Source: Anaeromonas sp052088025
Lineage (GTDB): Bacteria > Bacillota > Clostridia > Tissierellales > SIT17
Assembly: GCF_052088025.1 (NCBI RefSeq)
Contig: NZ_JBQCYD010000005.1
Location: forward strand, 17,650-81,649
Length of the DNA stretch: 64,000 nt
Reading direction: 5' to 3'
The notes beneath the pieces are model-generated. The model ran no database searches. It was not told the DNA's origin and saw only the letters and a list, made by a program, of their open reading frames with translations. How positions within the stretch are numbered: position 1 is the first letter of the stretch; every line of letters starts with the position of its first letter. The translations under genes were made by a program, and so were the position numbers. Positions 9,038 through 17,736 of this stretch are shown here, piece after piece.

Positions 9038-9316
9038 CTATTTAAACATTTTCTTTAAAAAATTACCTTCCTTTGATCCTAAACTAGTTTTATTACTATA
9101 GGTTAGAGATTCTATCAAACCTTCAATTTTTACATTTCCATCTTCTAAATTCAATTTACTGATATTTAAATTTTCACCTTTTATAGTTAAAGAACCCCTT
9201 AGCGTATATATCACTATCTGAGTTTCATTAAAACTTTCTACTTGTTCCACCCCTGATACATTTAGTTTCTCTCTGTTTTCTAAAGATAAATTTTGTAATT
9301 TCATCTCTCTTTCCAT
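9038..9316 (-). CDS. yabP: Sporulation protein YabP
   Basis: 92-residue soluble protein. The sequence LENREKLNVSGVEQVESFNETQIVIYTLRGSLTIKG... fits the YabP/YqfC family, which is found only in spore formers and made in the mother cell. The start has a GGAGGGG binding site. A terminator separates it from yabO upstream, so yabP-yabQ-divIC-yabR is likely its own operon. I see only a weak sigma-E-like -10 (CATATCTT near 9345) in front of it. Confidence 0.88.
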   Translation of the reverse strand: MEREMKLQNLSLENREKLNVSGVEQVESFNETQIVIYTLRGSLTIKGENLNISKLNLEDGNVKIEGLIESLTYSNKTSLGSKEGNFLKKMFK

Positions 9317-9383
9317 ATTATCCCCTCCATTAACCTATAGAATAAGATATGAAATCAAATGCTAGTTTATTACAAAGTAAAGT

Positions 9384-9429
9384 AAAAATCACTCCATAAA
9401 TTCTAAATGAATTTATGGAGTGATTTTAT
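9384..9429 (-). terminator. Intrinsic terminator at the end of yabO
   Basis: Stem of about 17 bp (ATCACTCCATAAATT and complement) with flanking A/T runs. It overlaps the yabO stop codon and separates yabO from yabP. Confidence 0.85.
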
Positions 9430-9668
9430 TGTATTATTTTATACATTTCACTAGCTTTGCCTTTTGGTGCATGATCTAGAAGCTCTAAAACTTCTATTTC
9501 CATTTTATTATTGCCAAAGTTAATTTCGATTCTATCACCTACAGAAACTTCAGAGCCTGCTTTTGCACTATTACCATTTATAAGTACACGACCAGTATCA
9601 CATGCTTCTTTTGCTACAGTTCTTCTTTTTATAATTCTAGAATTCTTTAAAAATTTATCTATTCTCAA
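9426..9668 (-). CDS. rqcP: S4-domain protein YabO/RqcP
   Basis: 80-residue Hsp15-type S4 RNA-binding protein. Family members (RqcP) work with RqcH on stalled 50S subunits in ribosome quality control. I placed the start at TTG 9668, six bases after AAGAGGTG, which gives MRIDKFLKNSRIIKRRTVAKE, the usual family beginning. A GTG three codons upstream overlaps the ribosome-binding site. It normally follows mazG; here an ABC transporter and hup lie between. Confidence 0.92.
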   Translation of the reverse strand: MRIDKFLKNSRIIKRRTVAKEACDTGRVLINGNSAKAGSEVSVGDRIEINFGNNKMEIEVLELLDHAPKGKASEMYKIIQ

Positions 9669-9730
9669 TAAATTCACCTCTTAATAATTAATATATTTTA
9701 ATTTTATAATATTAACAAGTATATTTCAAC

Positions 9731-10525
9731 TTAAAGATGTAAATCTCTCTTTGGGTAAAATAAAAATGTACTTATTATTCCTATAGCTATTATAATTAAA
9801 GATATAACTATATATTCTAATTTTAGATTTAAATTTCCTGCTATATATGATGCTTTGAAGTACTCAAATGGTGTAATATACTTCAAAAAGTTTAATTTAT
9901 CTGTTAGGCCTATGAGTACTGATATTATATATGTTACTAGCAAAATAGTAAGTGAAATATTCCCTGATTTTTTATATCTTTTTATTACTGAAGCTATACT
10001 CATTCCAATACTTAAAAATATTAATTGACTTATAAAGATTCCAATAAATAAAAGTGATAAGAATTTATAATATTCATTACTAGGATTGTATCTCATTGAT
10101 ATTATAATAATAGTCAAAACCGTTACTACATTTAAACTTATAAGTTCTAAAGTAGCTGCTATTATTTTGTTTAATATAACTTTTTTTCTTGAAATTGGAA
10201 GTGTAAATAAAAATTCAGCTGTCTTATCTCTTTCTTCCTTTGAAATGATAGAACTACCTAAAAGACTTGCATGAATTGAAAGTGGTAAATATATATATAG
10301 GGATATAAGACTGATAAAGCCCGTTAAAGTAGTCATATCAGCATCCAAAAAGCCTAGTGCAGATAACATTGCATCTGGAAATGAATCAAGCACATCATTT
10401 ATAGCAGGACTATCCCTAAATGCATCAAACTCAGTCATAACTGCTATAATCAGTAAAATCATAGATATAGACCATATGATAATGGATTTAAAATCAGATT
10501 CTAATTCTCTTTTAATTATATTCAT
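9731..10525 (-). CDS. ABC-2 type transporter permease
   Basis: 264 residues with about six membrane helices. One helix is at the start (IIWSISMILLIIAVMTEF), an extracytoplasmic loop follows, and five helices lie from about residue 65 on. The internal motif ISKEERDKTAEFLFTLPISRKKVILNK is the cytoplasmic coupling region typical of ABC-2 exporters. It is a paralogue of the preceding permease (10539-11342), and the two probably form a heterodimer with the ATPase encoded upstream. Substrate unknown. Confidence 0.9.
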   Translation of the reverse strand: MNIIKRELESDFKSIIIWSISMILLIIAVMTEFDAFRDSPAINDVLDSFPDAMLSALGFLDADMTTLTGFISLISLYIYLPLSIHASLLGSSIISKEERDKTAEFLFTLPISRKKVILNKIIAATLELISLNVVTVLTIIIISMRYNPSNEYYKFLSLLFIGIFISQLIFLSIGMSIASVIKRYKKSGNISLTILLVTYIISVLIGLTDKLNFLKYITPFEYFKASYIAGNLNLKLEYIVISLIIIAIGIISTFLFYPKRDLHL

Positions 10526-10538
10526 GTTTTCACCTCAC

Positions 10539-11342
10539 TTATAATGAATGAATATCTCGTTTTATATATAAATTATAGCTAGCTATAAAAGATATTGTTA
10601 TAACTATTAAAGCTATAACTAAAAGAGATAAATTATATTGACCATTTTTCAAAATATATCCTGGTTCAAAATAATAAAATGGTGTCATATATCCTAAAAT
10701 ATCACTAGATAGTATTCCACTTATAGAATTAATAACATAAAAACCTATTGAAATACCAAGAGAATAGCTTGTTACAGAGCGTATTTTACTTACAATTACA
10801 GATATAAACATTCCAATTCCAAGGAAAAACAATTGAAAGATTGGTATTGTACTAAGTAAAATGATTACATTTATTTTATTATAACTTTCTCCATTATTAA
10901 ACAATTCAAGTGCTATGAAACTTGAAATAGATACTATTAATGTGGTTATTAATAAGCTTAAAAAGCTAGCAAAAAATTTAGCAAAATAAATCTCTTTTCT
11001 AGAAATAGGTTTGCTCATTAAAAAATCTGCTGTTAATTCTCTTTCTTCTTCTGAAAGGATAGAAAACCCATAATTAGCACTTTGTATAGCAATAGCAAGT
11101 TCTATCATACTAAATGTAAGGGCAAAATATCCTATCAATGTAGTAAAAGAAAGTCCTTGCTGCATACCAAATGCCTGTAAAAATTCATCGGGCAGACTTT
11201 GCATAAGCTCATTAAAGCCCTCTGCATCTGAGACTAAACCTGGAAAAAAAGCCATGTAAAATATCATAAATGCTGCTAGAGAAATAGACCATATAAGAAT
11301 GGATTTTCTTTTCATTTTAAATTCATGTTTAAATATATTCAT
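10539..11342 (-). CDS. ABC-2 type transporter permease
   Basis: 267 residues, six membrane helices, and the coupling motif LSEEERELTADFLMSKPISRKEIYFAK shared with its neighbour. I placed the start at ATG 11342, five bases after AGGTGG; the GTG three codons upstream lies in the binding site. It is flanked by the ATPase gene (9-base gap) and the second permease (13-base gap), so the three are one operon. The substrate could be a drug, lipid or peptide; the sequence does not say. Confidence 0.9.
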   Translation of the reverse strand: MNIFKHEFKMKRKSILIWSISLAAFMIFYMAFFPGLVSDAEGFNELMQSLPDEFLQAFGMQQGLSFTTLIGYFALTFSMIELAIAIQSANYGFSILSEEERELTADFLMSKPISRKEIYFAKFFASFLSLLITTLIVSISSFIALELFNNGESYNKINVIILLSTIPIFQLFFLGIGMFISVIVSKIRSVTSYSLGISIGFYVINSISGILSSDILGYMTPFYYFEPGYILKNGQYNLSLLVIALIVITISFIASYNLYIKRDIHSL

Positions 11343-11351
11343 ATTTTCCAC

Positions 11352-12224
11352 CTACCTATAATAGTGCATAAATACTTCTTCTAAAGTCGGCTCTTCTATG
11401 ACGACATCTTTTACATTTATTTTATTTATTATGCTAATCATTTTATTTATATCACCTTTATAAAATAAACTTATTTCATCATCACCTTTTTCCAAATTAC
11501 TTATACCATCAATATTGAATATTTCTTTATTTAAATTTTCTCCTATAATTAAGACCTTTTTATAATTATTTTCTCTTAAAGTTTTTATATCTTCAACCTC
11601 TATGATATTACCTTTTCTTATTATGGCTACTCTATTACATAATTCTTGAACTTCTGATAATATATGTGATGAAAAAAATACTGTTGCTCCTTTTTCATTT
11701 TCTTCTCTTATTATATCAAAGAATTTTTGTTGCATAAGTGGATCAAGTCCTGATGTAGGTTCATCAAGTATTATAAGCTTGGGCTCATGTAAAAGTCCTT
11801 GAACTATACCTACCTTCTTCTTATTCCCATATGATAAATCTTCAATTTTTCTATCTAAATCTAATTCCATAATCTCTGATAAGTCTTTTATCCTTTTTCT
11901 ATGATCCCCCTTATAAAAACTTGCAGAATAATTTAATAGTTCTTTTACTTTCATCTTCTCATAATAAAATATTTCTGATGGAAGGTAGCCTATTTTTTCT
12001 CTTATTTCAGGACCATGTTCAATTACATCTTTTCCAAATATTTTAGCACTTCCTTTGCTTGGATATATAAGATTTAGTAATAATCTTATAGTTGTAGACT
12101 TTCCAGCTCCATTTGGTCCTATGAAGCCAAAAATTTCTCCTTCAAAGACTTTTAAGTTTACATCTTCTATACCTATAGATTTACCATAATATTTTGTTAA
12201 ACTATTTATCTCTATTATATTCAT
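11352..12224 (-). CDS. ABC transporter ATP-binding protein
   Basis: 290-residue ATPase of the ABC-2 exporter class. Walker A is GPNGAGKST; the signature region is reduced to LSYGNKKKVGIVQ, where family members have LSGGQ-like; Walker B is LIILDEPTSGLDP; the switch histidine is in SSHILSE. A C-terminal domain of ~80 residues follows. The start is ATG 12224 behind GGAGG; longer readings run into the promoter and operator. First gene of the three-gene exporter operon inserted into the sporulation/housekeeping block. Confidence 0.92.
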   Translation of the reverse strand: MNIIEINSLTKYYGKSIGIEDVNLKVFEGEIFGFIGPNGAGKSTTIRLLLNLIYPSKGSAKIFGKDVIEHGPEIREKIGYLPSEIFYYEKMKVKELLNYSASFYKGDHRKRIKDLSEIMELDLDRKIEDLSYGNKKKVGIVQGLLHEPKLIILDEPTSGLDPLMQQKFFDIIREENEKGATVFFSSHILSEVQELCNRVAIIRKGNIIEVEDIKTLRENNYKKVLIIGENLNKEIFNIDGISNLEKGDDEISLFYKGDINKMISIINKINVKDVVIEEPTLEEVFMHYYR

Positions 12225-12240
12225 ATATACCTCCAATTCA

Positions 12241-12290
12241 TTGACTTGCTTGGTCAATAATAGAATATCATATATTTTTATTCTAATCAA
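12241..12290 (-). promoter_or_regulatory. Promoter and candidate operator of the ABC exporter operon
   Basis: On the minus strand TTGATT (12285-12290), a 17-base gap and TATTCT (12262-12267) form a moderate sigma-A promoter. Just downstream, at the expected transcription start, an interrupted palindrome TTGAC-N7-GTCAA (12241-12257) is placed like a repressor operator. No regulator gene is adjacent. Confidence 0.5.
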
Positions 12291-12297
12291 TATAAAT

Positions 12298-12332
12298 AAA
12301 AAACTTTGCTGATTTAATCAACAAAGTTTTAA
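12298..12332 (-). terminator. Intrinsic terminator after hup
   Basis: Hairpin with arms AAAACTTTG/CAAAGTTTT and a T-rich 3' side, ten bases after the hup stop codon. Confidence 0.75.
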
Positions 12333-12339
12333 AATTTAT

Positions 12340-12621
12340 TTATTTATTATTTACTGTTTCTTTTAAAGTTTTACCTGCTTTAAATACTGGTGCTTTTGAA
12401 GCTGGTATTTGAATTTTTTCTTCAGGATTTCTTGGATTTCTTCCTTCTCTAGCTTTTCTTTGTCTAACCTCAAAAGTTCCAAAGCCAACTAATTGAACTT
12501 TTTCTTCATCGACTAAAGCTTCCTCTACACTCTTTATAAATGCATTTAATGCAGCTTCTGCATCCTTTTTAGTTAACCCACTTTTTTCTGACATACTTGT
12601 GATTAATTCTGCTTTGTTCAT
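12340..12621 (-). CDS. hup: HU family DNA-binding protein
   Basis: 93-residue nucleoid protein. It has the HU dimer core MNKAELITSMSEKSGLTKKDAE, GFGTFEVRQRKAREGRNP in the beta arms and FKAGKTLKE at the end. It bends and compacts DNA without strong sequence preference. The binding site is AAGGAGG. It lies 81 bases after mazG; in many clostridia hup follows mazG, so this position is not unusual. Confidence 0.97.
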   Translation of the reverse strand: MNKAELITSMSEKSGLTKKDAEAALNAFIKSVEEALVDEEKVQLVGFGTFEVRQRKAREGRNPRNPEEKIQIPASKAPVFKAGKTLKETVNNK

Positions 12622-12702
12622 TAATAATTCCTCCTTAATTTATCTTTTAAGTATTGATTTATAAAATCCATTATATAATGGATTAAAAAAGCTATAAATA
12701 GC

Positions 12703-14154
12703 TTATTTTAATTTTTTTGCTTGATTCCAAAGTATATCCATATCCTCTAAGCTAGTTTTTTCAAGTTGCTTACCTTCTTTAACTAAAGTATCTTCTATAT
12801 ATTTAAATCTAAATATAAACTTATTAATTGTCCTATTTAGAGCTATATGCGGATTGACTTCTAAAAATCTAGAAAAATTTACTATAGCAAATAATAAATC
12901 TCCAAATTCATCTTCTATATCATCAAAAGTATTTGAATCTATTGCTAGTTTTAGTTCTTCTATTTCTTCTTTTATCTTTTCATAAGCTTCTTCTTTATAA
13001 TCCCAATCAAAGCCTACTTTTGCTGCCTTTTTCTGAATTTTATAAGCTTTTAAAAGCATTGGAAAATCTTTTGGTATACTCATCATACTTTCACTTATAC
13101 TTTCTATACCCTTAGATTTGTTTTTTAATTTATCCCACTTATAATTAATTTCATCTATATCTTTTGTAGACTCACCTGAAAAAACATGAGGATGTCTATA
13201 GATCATCTTATCTGAAATTCCATTTATGACATTCCAAATATTAAAGTATCCTTCTTCTTTAGCTATTTGACTATGAAAAACTATCTGTAATAATAAATCT
13301 CCTAATTCTTCTTCTAATGAATCAACATCATTATTATCAATAGCATCAATAACTTCATAGGCTTCTTCTACTAAATATGCTCTTAAAGATTCATGAGTTT
13401 GTTCATTATCAAAAGCACATCCATCTTTACTTCTTAATCTTTCCATAATATCTATAAGATTATTCATATCATAGTTTCTTTTATCATCTTTAGTCTTAGA
13501 TATATAAATCAAAGTATTATGATTATATTCATCTAATCTATCCAATTTATAAATAGGTATGGAAAAACACTTGTCTTTATCAGAAAAATCATTTATAACT
13601 TTTATCCTATAATCTTCCTTATAAACTTCCTCTAAATGTATTTTAACTTCTGATGCAATAATATTATCATAAATACCAAAAATTATCAAATCACTATTTA
13701 TATCTAATTGTGTGGGTTTAAGTTCTAAAGCATCAATTATTTTAACATTATTTGTAATAGGCTTTTCTAATATATCATATATCTTTTCTAAAAATCCACC
13801 ATTATTGAAAATTTTTATTTCAATTTCATTTTTAAATTTTTTTTCTAGTAACATTTCAGTAACTTTATCAAAAAGTGCTGGAGTTTTTGGAACGCAATAA
13901 TTAATAACTGAATACTCTTTAGCCTTTTGTATCAAATCTTCTGATATTATATTATATACATTATCAAAATCTTCTTCAGATTCATATATTTCATCATATG
14001 ATAAAAAATCAATTTTATTTTGTATCAAATATTCTGTCGCAGGACTTTTATCAGTTCTAAAAAAGTTTTTGTGATTTTTAATTAAATTAATACTTTTTAA
14101 AGTCAAATCATCTATATCACCAAAACCTAAACCAATTATATTTATCTTAGCCAT
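12703..14154 (-). CDS. mazG: MazG nucleotide pyrophosphohydrolase fused to a methylase-like domain (YabN)
   Basis: Hydrolyses non-canonical or excess NTPs. The N-terminal ~220 residues are a tetrapyrrole-methylase-like fold (INIIGLGFGDID) of unknown activity. Two MazG domains follow: the first carries LRSKDGCAFDNEQTHESL and EEAYEV...EELGDLLLQ, the second VGFDWDYKEEAYEKI and EDEFGDLLFA. The start is ATG 14154, five bases after GGAGG; an ATG four codons upstream overlaps the binding site. 483 residues, normal for the YabN type. Confidence 0.94.
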   Translation of the reverse strand: MAKINIIGLGFGDIDDLTLKSINLIKNHKNFFRTDKSPATEYLIQNKIDFLSYDEIYESEEDFDNVYNIISEDLIQKAKEYSVINYCVPKTPALFDKVTEMLLEKKFKNEIEIKIFNNGGFLEKIYDILEKPITNNVKIIDALELKPTQLDINSDLIIFGIYDNIIASEVKIHLEEVYKEDYRIKVINDFSDKDKCFSIPIYKLDRLDEYNHNTLIYISKTKDDKRNYDMNNLIDIMERLRSKDGCAFDNEQTHESLRAYLVEEAYEVIDAIDNNDVDSLEEELGDLLLQIVFHSQIAKEEGYFNIWNVINGISDKMIYRHPHVFSGESTKDIDEINYKWDKLKNKSKGIESISESMMSIPKDFPMLLKAYKIQKKAAKVGFDWDYKEEAYEKIKEEIEELKLAIDSNTFDDIEDEFGDLLFAIVNFSRFLEVNPHIALNRTINKFIFRFKYIEDTLVKEGKQLEKTSLEDMDILWNQAKKLK

Positions 14155-14232
14155 AAAAACCTCCATAAGCCTTAAAAGTAGTTATCTAAACCTCTTTATA
14201 AGTATATTGCTTAAATTAAATAAAATCAAGTA

Positions 14233-15849
14233 CTATCTTCTAAGTAAACCTATTTTTTTAAGTTTGTTAGATAATTTAGTGCCTCCAGGTAGTAATTCAA
14301 AATCCTTGCTGGTGATTGTAGAGGTAAGAAGTAGAGCAAATAAGTAACTTATTCCTCCAAATCCTATAGAAACAACTGTTGCTAGTTTAAGTCCTATAAA
14401 GCCTTCAAATATATTATAAGTAATGGCTACAACTATACTCATTATGGCTACTGATAGTACTGGTTTTAAAAATATATCCATTAAATTGAAACGAATTTTT
14501 GCATATTTCCTAACTGCTCTTAAATTCAAAAAAGATGCTATTACATAAGCTATAATGGTACTTATAGCTGCACCTTTAACTCCAATTCCTGGTATTCCAG
14601 TTAATACATATACTATAACTACCTTTGCAAGTGCACCTATTATAAGGTTTCTAACAGGTATAAATGCTTTACCCATACCTTGTAATATGGCAGTTAAAGA
14701 TTGTACTAAAGTTAAAAATATTACACTAAATGATAATACTTTTAAAATAGATCCTGCACTTTCTTGTACTTCTAAAGGATTAGAAAAATATAATAGCTTT
14801 ATAATTGGCTCTGCTAATATAAAAAGCCCCATAGCAGCAGGAAGACCTATAAGTAGTGTTACTCTTATGCCTGATGTTGCAGTTTTTTTAATCTCAGAAA
14901 AGTTTTTTCGTGCAAATGCAGTTGATATTGCAGGTACAAGGCTTGCTCCTATTGCAACTGAAAAAACTTGTGGGAAGTTTATTAAAGTTTGTGCCATTCC
15001 TGTAAGCTGCCCATATAAGCCTGAAGCTTCTTTTTGAGTGTAACCTATATCTTGAAGTCTTCTCATAACTATAGCTACATCTATTGCACCAAAAAGGGGT
15101 ACAACTGAAGCTCCAATAGTAATAGGTATAGCTATTATTAATATGTTTCTTATTATTTTGGATGTATCTTCTTTTTCAAACTTTTCAGATCTTCTTATTT
15201 GTTTTCTTATCTTTTTTCTTCTTTTCATATAAATATATATAATAACTAAACTTCCAAAGAATCCTCCAGCTGAAGCACCAAATGATGCACCTCCTGCAGC
15301 CATTGGCAGCCCTTTATCTAGATTAAGAAGTACTGCTACTAATGCTAATCCTATTCCCACTCTTGCAATTTGCTCTATAACTTGAGATATTGCAGTAGGA
15401 GTCATATCCTGTCTACCTTGAAAATATCCTCTAAATGCAGACATTATAGGCGTGAATAAAAGTGCTGGTGCTAGTGCTATGAGTGCATAATAAGCATTTG
15501 TATTTTCTAATTTTCCAACTATGAATTTTGCCCCAAAAAATACAAATGATGAAGTTAATACCCCTCCAATTAAAAGACCTATAAAAGATATTCTAAATAC
15601 CCTCTGAGCACCTCTGTAATCTCCAATTGAATTCTTCTCTGAAACTAATTTTGCAATAGCAACAGGTATGCCTGCTGTTGAAAGTGCAAACATAAGAGTA
15701 TAAATCGGATATGCTGTTTGATAATATCCTATACCAGTATCCCCTATCATATTTGCAAGAGGGATTCTATATACTGCTCCTAATATTTTAACAAGAAATC
15801 CTGCTATACTGAGTATAGCAGCTCCTTTTAAAAAATTATCTTTACTCAT
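14233..15849 (-). CDS. yabM: SpoVB/YabM-like polysaccharide flippase (MATE/MurJ superfamily)
   Basis: 538-residue membrane protein with about 14 helices. The start FLKGAAILSIAGFLVKILGA and the motif GYYQTAYPIYTLMFALSTAG are typical of the SpoVB/YabM branch, which is thought to move lipid-linked cell-wall or polysaccharide precursors across the membrane. It lies between spoVT and mazG, the yabM position of Bacillus. Whether it acts in cortex synthesis or in vegetative growth cannot be told from the sequence. Confidence 0.9.
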   Translation of the reverse strand: MSKDNFLKGAAILSIAGFLVKILGAVYRIPLANMIGDTGIGYYQTAYPIYTLMFALSTAGIPVAIAKLVSEKNSIGDYRGAQRVFRISFIGLLIGGVLTSSFVFFGAKFIVGKLENTNAYYALIALAPALLFTPIMSAFRGYFQGRQDMTPTAISQVIEQIARVGIGLALVAVLLNLDKGLPMAAGGASFGASAGGFFGSLVIIYIYMKRRKKIRKQIRRSEKFEKEDTSKIIRNILIIAIPITIGASVVPLFGAIDVAIVMRRLQDIGYTQKEASGLYGQLTGMAQTLINFPQVFSVAIGASLVPAISTAFARKNFSEIKKTATSGIRVTLLIGLPAAMGLFILAEPIIKLLYFSNPLEVQESAGSILKVLSFSVIFLTLVQSLTAILQGMGKAFIPVRNLIIGALAKVVIVYVLTGIPGIGVKGAAISTIIAYVIASFLNLRAVRKYAKIRFNLMDIFLKPVLSVAIMSIVVAITYNIFEGFIGLKLATVVSIGFGGISYLFALLLTSTITSKDFELLPGGTKLSNKLKKIGLLRR

Positions 15850-15925
15850 TCATTTTTCCTCCTAATATTATCTAAAAAACTAATATATAGATTATATCAG
15901 AAACATCAAAGGAATAAAACTAAAA

Positions 15926-15951
15926 ATACCTGCCATAAGGCAGGCTTTTTA
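15926..15951 (-). terminator. Intrinsic terminator after spoVT
   Basis: Short GC-rich hairpin GCCTGCC-TTAT-GGCAGGT followed by a T-run on the minus strand, overlapping the end of spoVT. Confidence 0.85.
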
Positions 15952-16500
15952 TTGTTCCATTTGTTTTGATAAAAATCTAGATGCAGTTTCACAAAGTTTA
16001 ACTTCAAGTTCTGCCATTTTTTCATTAGATTCTTTAGTTAATAATATCACAGATCCAATAGGATCTCCTTGAGTTACTATTGGAGATATTACTTGAGAAG
16101 TATACTCTTCTGGACTATATTCATCTATTGTTATACGTATAGGTTTTGTATTTCCTTCAGTTAAATAAACTTCTTTTCCTTCAATTAATTTTTCAAGTTC
16201 TGGGCTTAATCTTTTATTTAAATATGCTTTTTTGGATCCTCCACATATAGAAATGATATTATCTCTATCTGTTATGAGTGTAATGTGGCCTGTAGTTTCA
16301 TTTAAAGATGATGCATATTCACTTGCAAATTCATTTAATTCACCTATAGGTGAATATTTTTTTAATATTACTTCTCCTTGCCTATCAGTGAATATCTCTA
16401 AAGGATCCCCTTCTCTTATTCTAAGAGTCCTTCTAATTTCCTTTGGAACAACCACTCTTCCTAAATCATCTATTCTTCTAACTATTCCTGTAGCTTTCAT
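15949..16500 (-). CDS. spoVT: Stage V sporulation transcription regulator SpoVT
   Basis: 183-residue forespore regulator that modulates sigma-G genes. An AbrB-type swapped-hairpin DNA-binding domain fills residues 1-50 (GIVRRIDDLGRVVVPKEIRR). A GAF-like domain from about 56 to 180 (ETTGHITLITDRDNIISI...) probably senses a ligand. The binding site is AGGAGGTAGAAG. A sigma-G-like promoter is at 16543-16572, consistent with forespore expression. Confidence 0.97.
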   Translation of the reverse strand: MKATGIVRRIDDLGRVVVPKEIRRTLRIREGDPLEIFTDRQGEVILKKYSPIGELNEFASEYASSLNETTGHITLITDRDNIISICGGSKKAYLNKRLSPELEKLIEGKEVYLTEGNTKPIRITIDEYSPEEYTSQVISPIVTQGDPIGSVILLTKESNEKMAELEVKLCETASRFLSKQMEQ

Positions 16501-16542
16501 CTTCTACCTCCTGTTAAGTTTGTTATGTAGTCAAGTTAGAGT

Positions 16543-16572
16543 TATTATATTACTATTTGCCATATTTTATAC
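16543..16572 (-). promoter_or_regulatory. Sigma-G-like promoter of spoVT
   Basis: On the minus strand GTATA (16568-16572), an 18-base gap and TATAATA (16543-16549). This fits the sigma-G consensus GHATR-18-CATWMTA with one mismatch. The TATAAT could also serve sigma-A, but no sigma-A -35 is present. It ends 43 bases upstream of the ATG. Confidence 0.6.
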
Positions 16573-16591
16573 ATACTAGATATTTTTTTCT

Positions 16592-16628
16592 AAAAAAATA
16601 AGCCACCATATTGATATGGTAGCTTATA
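16592..16628 (-). terminator. Intrinsic terminator after prsA
   Basis: Hairpin ATAAGC-ACCATA / TATGGT-GCTTAT with a seven-T tail on the minus strand, 12 bases after the prsA stop. Confidence 0.88.
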
Positions 16629-16639
16629 AATAACTTTGA

Positions 16640-17698
16640 TTATTCTTCTTTATCTTCTTCTTTTTTATCTGAATCTTCTTCTTTTGCATCCTTATTTTCT
16701 GCATCTTCTTCTTTATTTTCTTCTTCTTTGTCTTTTTTATTCTTTTCTGCTTCTTTTTCAAAATCTATTAATATCTCTGTATCTGCTTTATCTATTAACT
16801 TTTGAGCTTCTTCATTGAATTTCTCTACTTTTAATTTTTCTTTTATTTCTTCTTCATTTGCTTCTAGCCCTTTTTTCTCATCAGTGACTTTTATTATATG
16901 ATATCCAAATTCACTTTTTACAGGATCTGATATTTCATCTTTTTTAAGCTTAAATGCAGCATCTTTAAATTCAGGAACTAACTGCGCATCTCTGCCAAAG
17001 AAACCTAAATCCCCAGCATTTTGTTCTGCACTAGGATCTATAGATTTTTCTTTTGCAAGTTCTCCAATATCTTCACCTGATTCTAATTGTTCTTTTATTT
17101 CTTTAGCTTCTTCTTCAGTTTTCACTAAGATATGACTTGCTTGAATCTTATCATATGCTTCTTTATTTGCTTCATATTCTTTTTTTATAGCATTTTCATC
17201 TATATCAACTATTTCATCTATTAACTTGTTGATTTTCATACCTTGCTTATACATTTCTTCGAAATACTCTTCTGATATTCCTAATTGTTCTAAATAAGAT
17301 TTGAAATTTTCATCCTTTTCTTCGCTTCCTCTAAATTCTTCTAATTCTTTATCTAATTCTTTATCTGTTATCTTTATATCTTTTTTATCTGCTTCTTGAA
17401 GTAATACTTTTTGATTTACTAAATCTTGTAATGAAGACTGCTTTAATTGTTGTTCATAAGTAAATTCACTACCTTCAATTACTTGATCCCACATCTCAGG
17501 AGCAATATATCCACTAAGTTCTGCTTCCTTTTTTCTATAATCTACATGTTTATCTAGTTCAGATTCAGTAATTCTTTCATCATTAATCTTTGCTACTGCA
17601 ACCCCTTCTTCTTTCTTATCATCACTACATGCAAAAAGGAATGTCGTTACTGTAATTAAAATTACAAGTAATAATATCATGCCCTTATTTTTATTCAA
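16640..17698 (-). CDS. prsA: PrsA-like foldase lipoprotein (parvulin peptidyl-prolyl isomerase)
   Basis: 352-residue membrane-anchored chaperone for exported proteins. A lipoprotein signal peptide ends at FLFAC. An N-terminal SurA-type helical region follows, then a parvulin domain (ASHILVKTEEEAKEIKEQL ... DLGFFGRDAQLVPEF ... PVKSEFGYHIIKV), then an acidic Glu/Lys/Asp tail. I placed the start at TTG 17698, nine bases after AAGGAG; the ATG at 17707 directly abuts the binding site. It lies between mfd and spoVT, an insertion relative to Bacillus. Confidence 0.9.
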   Translation of the reverse strand: MNKNKGMILLLVILITVTTFLFACSDDKKEEGVAVAKINDERITESELDKHVDYRKKEAELSGYIAPEMWDQVIEGSEFTYEQQLKQSSLQDLVNQKVLLQEADKKDIKITDKELDKELEEFRGSEEKDENFKSYLEQLGISEEYFEEMYKQGMKINKLIDEIVDIDENAIKKEYEANKEAYDKIQASHILVKTEEEAKEIKEQLESGEDIGELAKEKSIDPSAEQNAGDLGFFGRDAQLVPEFKDAAFKLKKDEISDPVKSEFGYHIIKVTDEKKGLEANEEEIKEKLKVEKFNEEAQKLIDKADTEILIDFEKEAEKNKKDKEEENKEEDAENKDAKEEDSDKKEEDKEE

Positions 17699-17736
17699 AT
17701 TTACCATCTCCTTAAAATTTATCCTACATTTAATTA

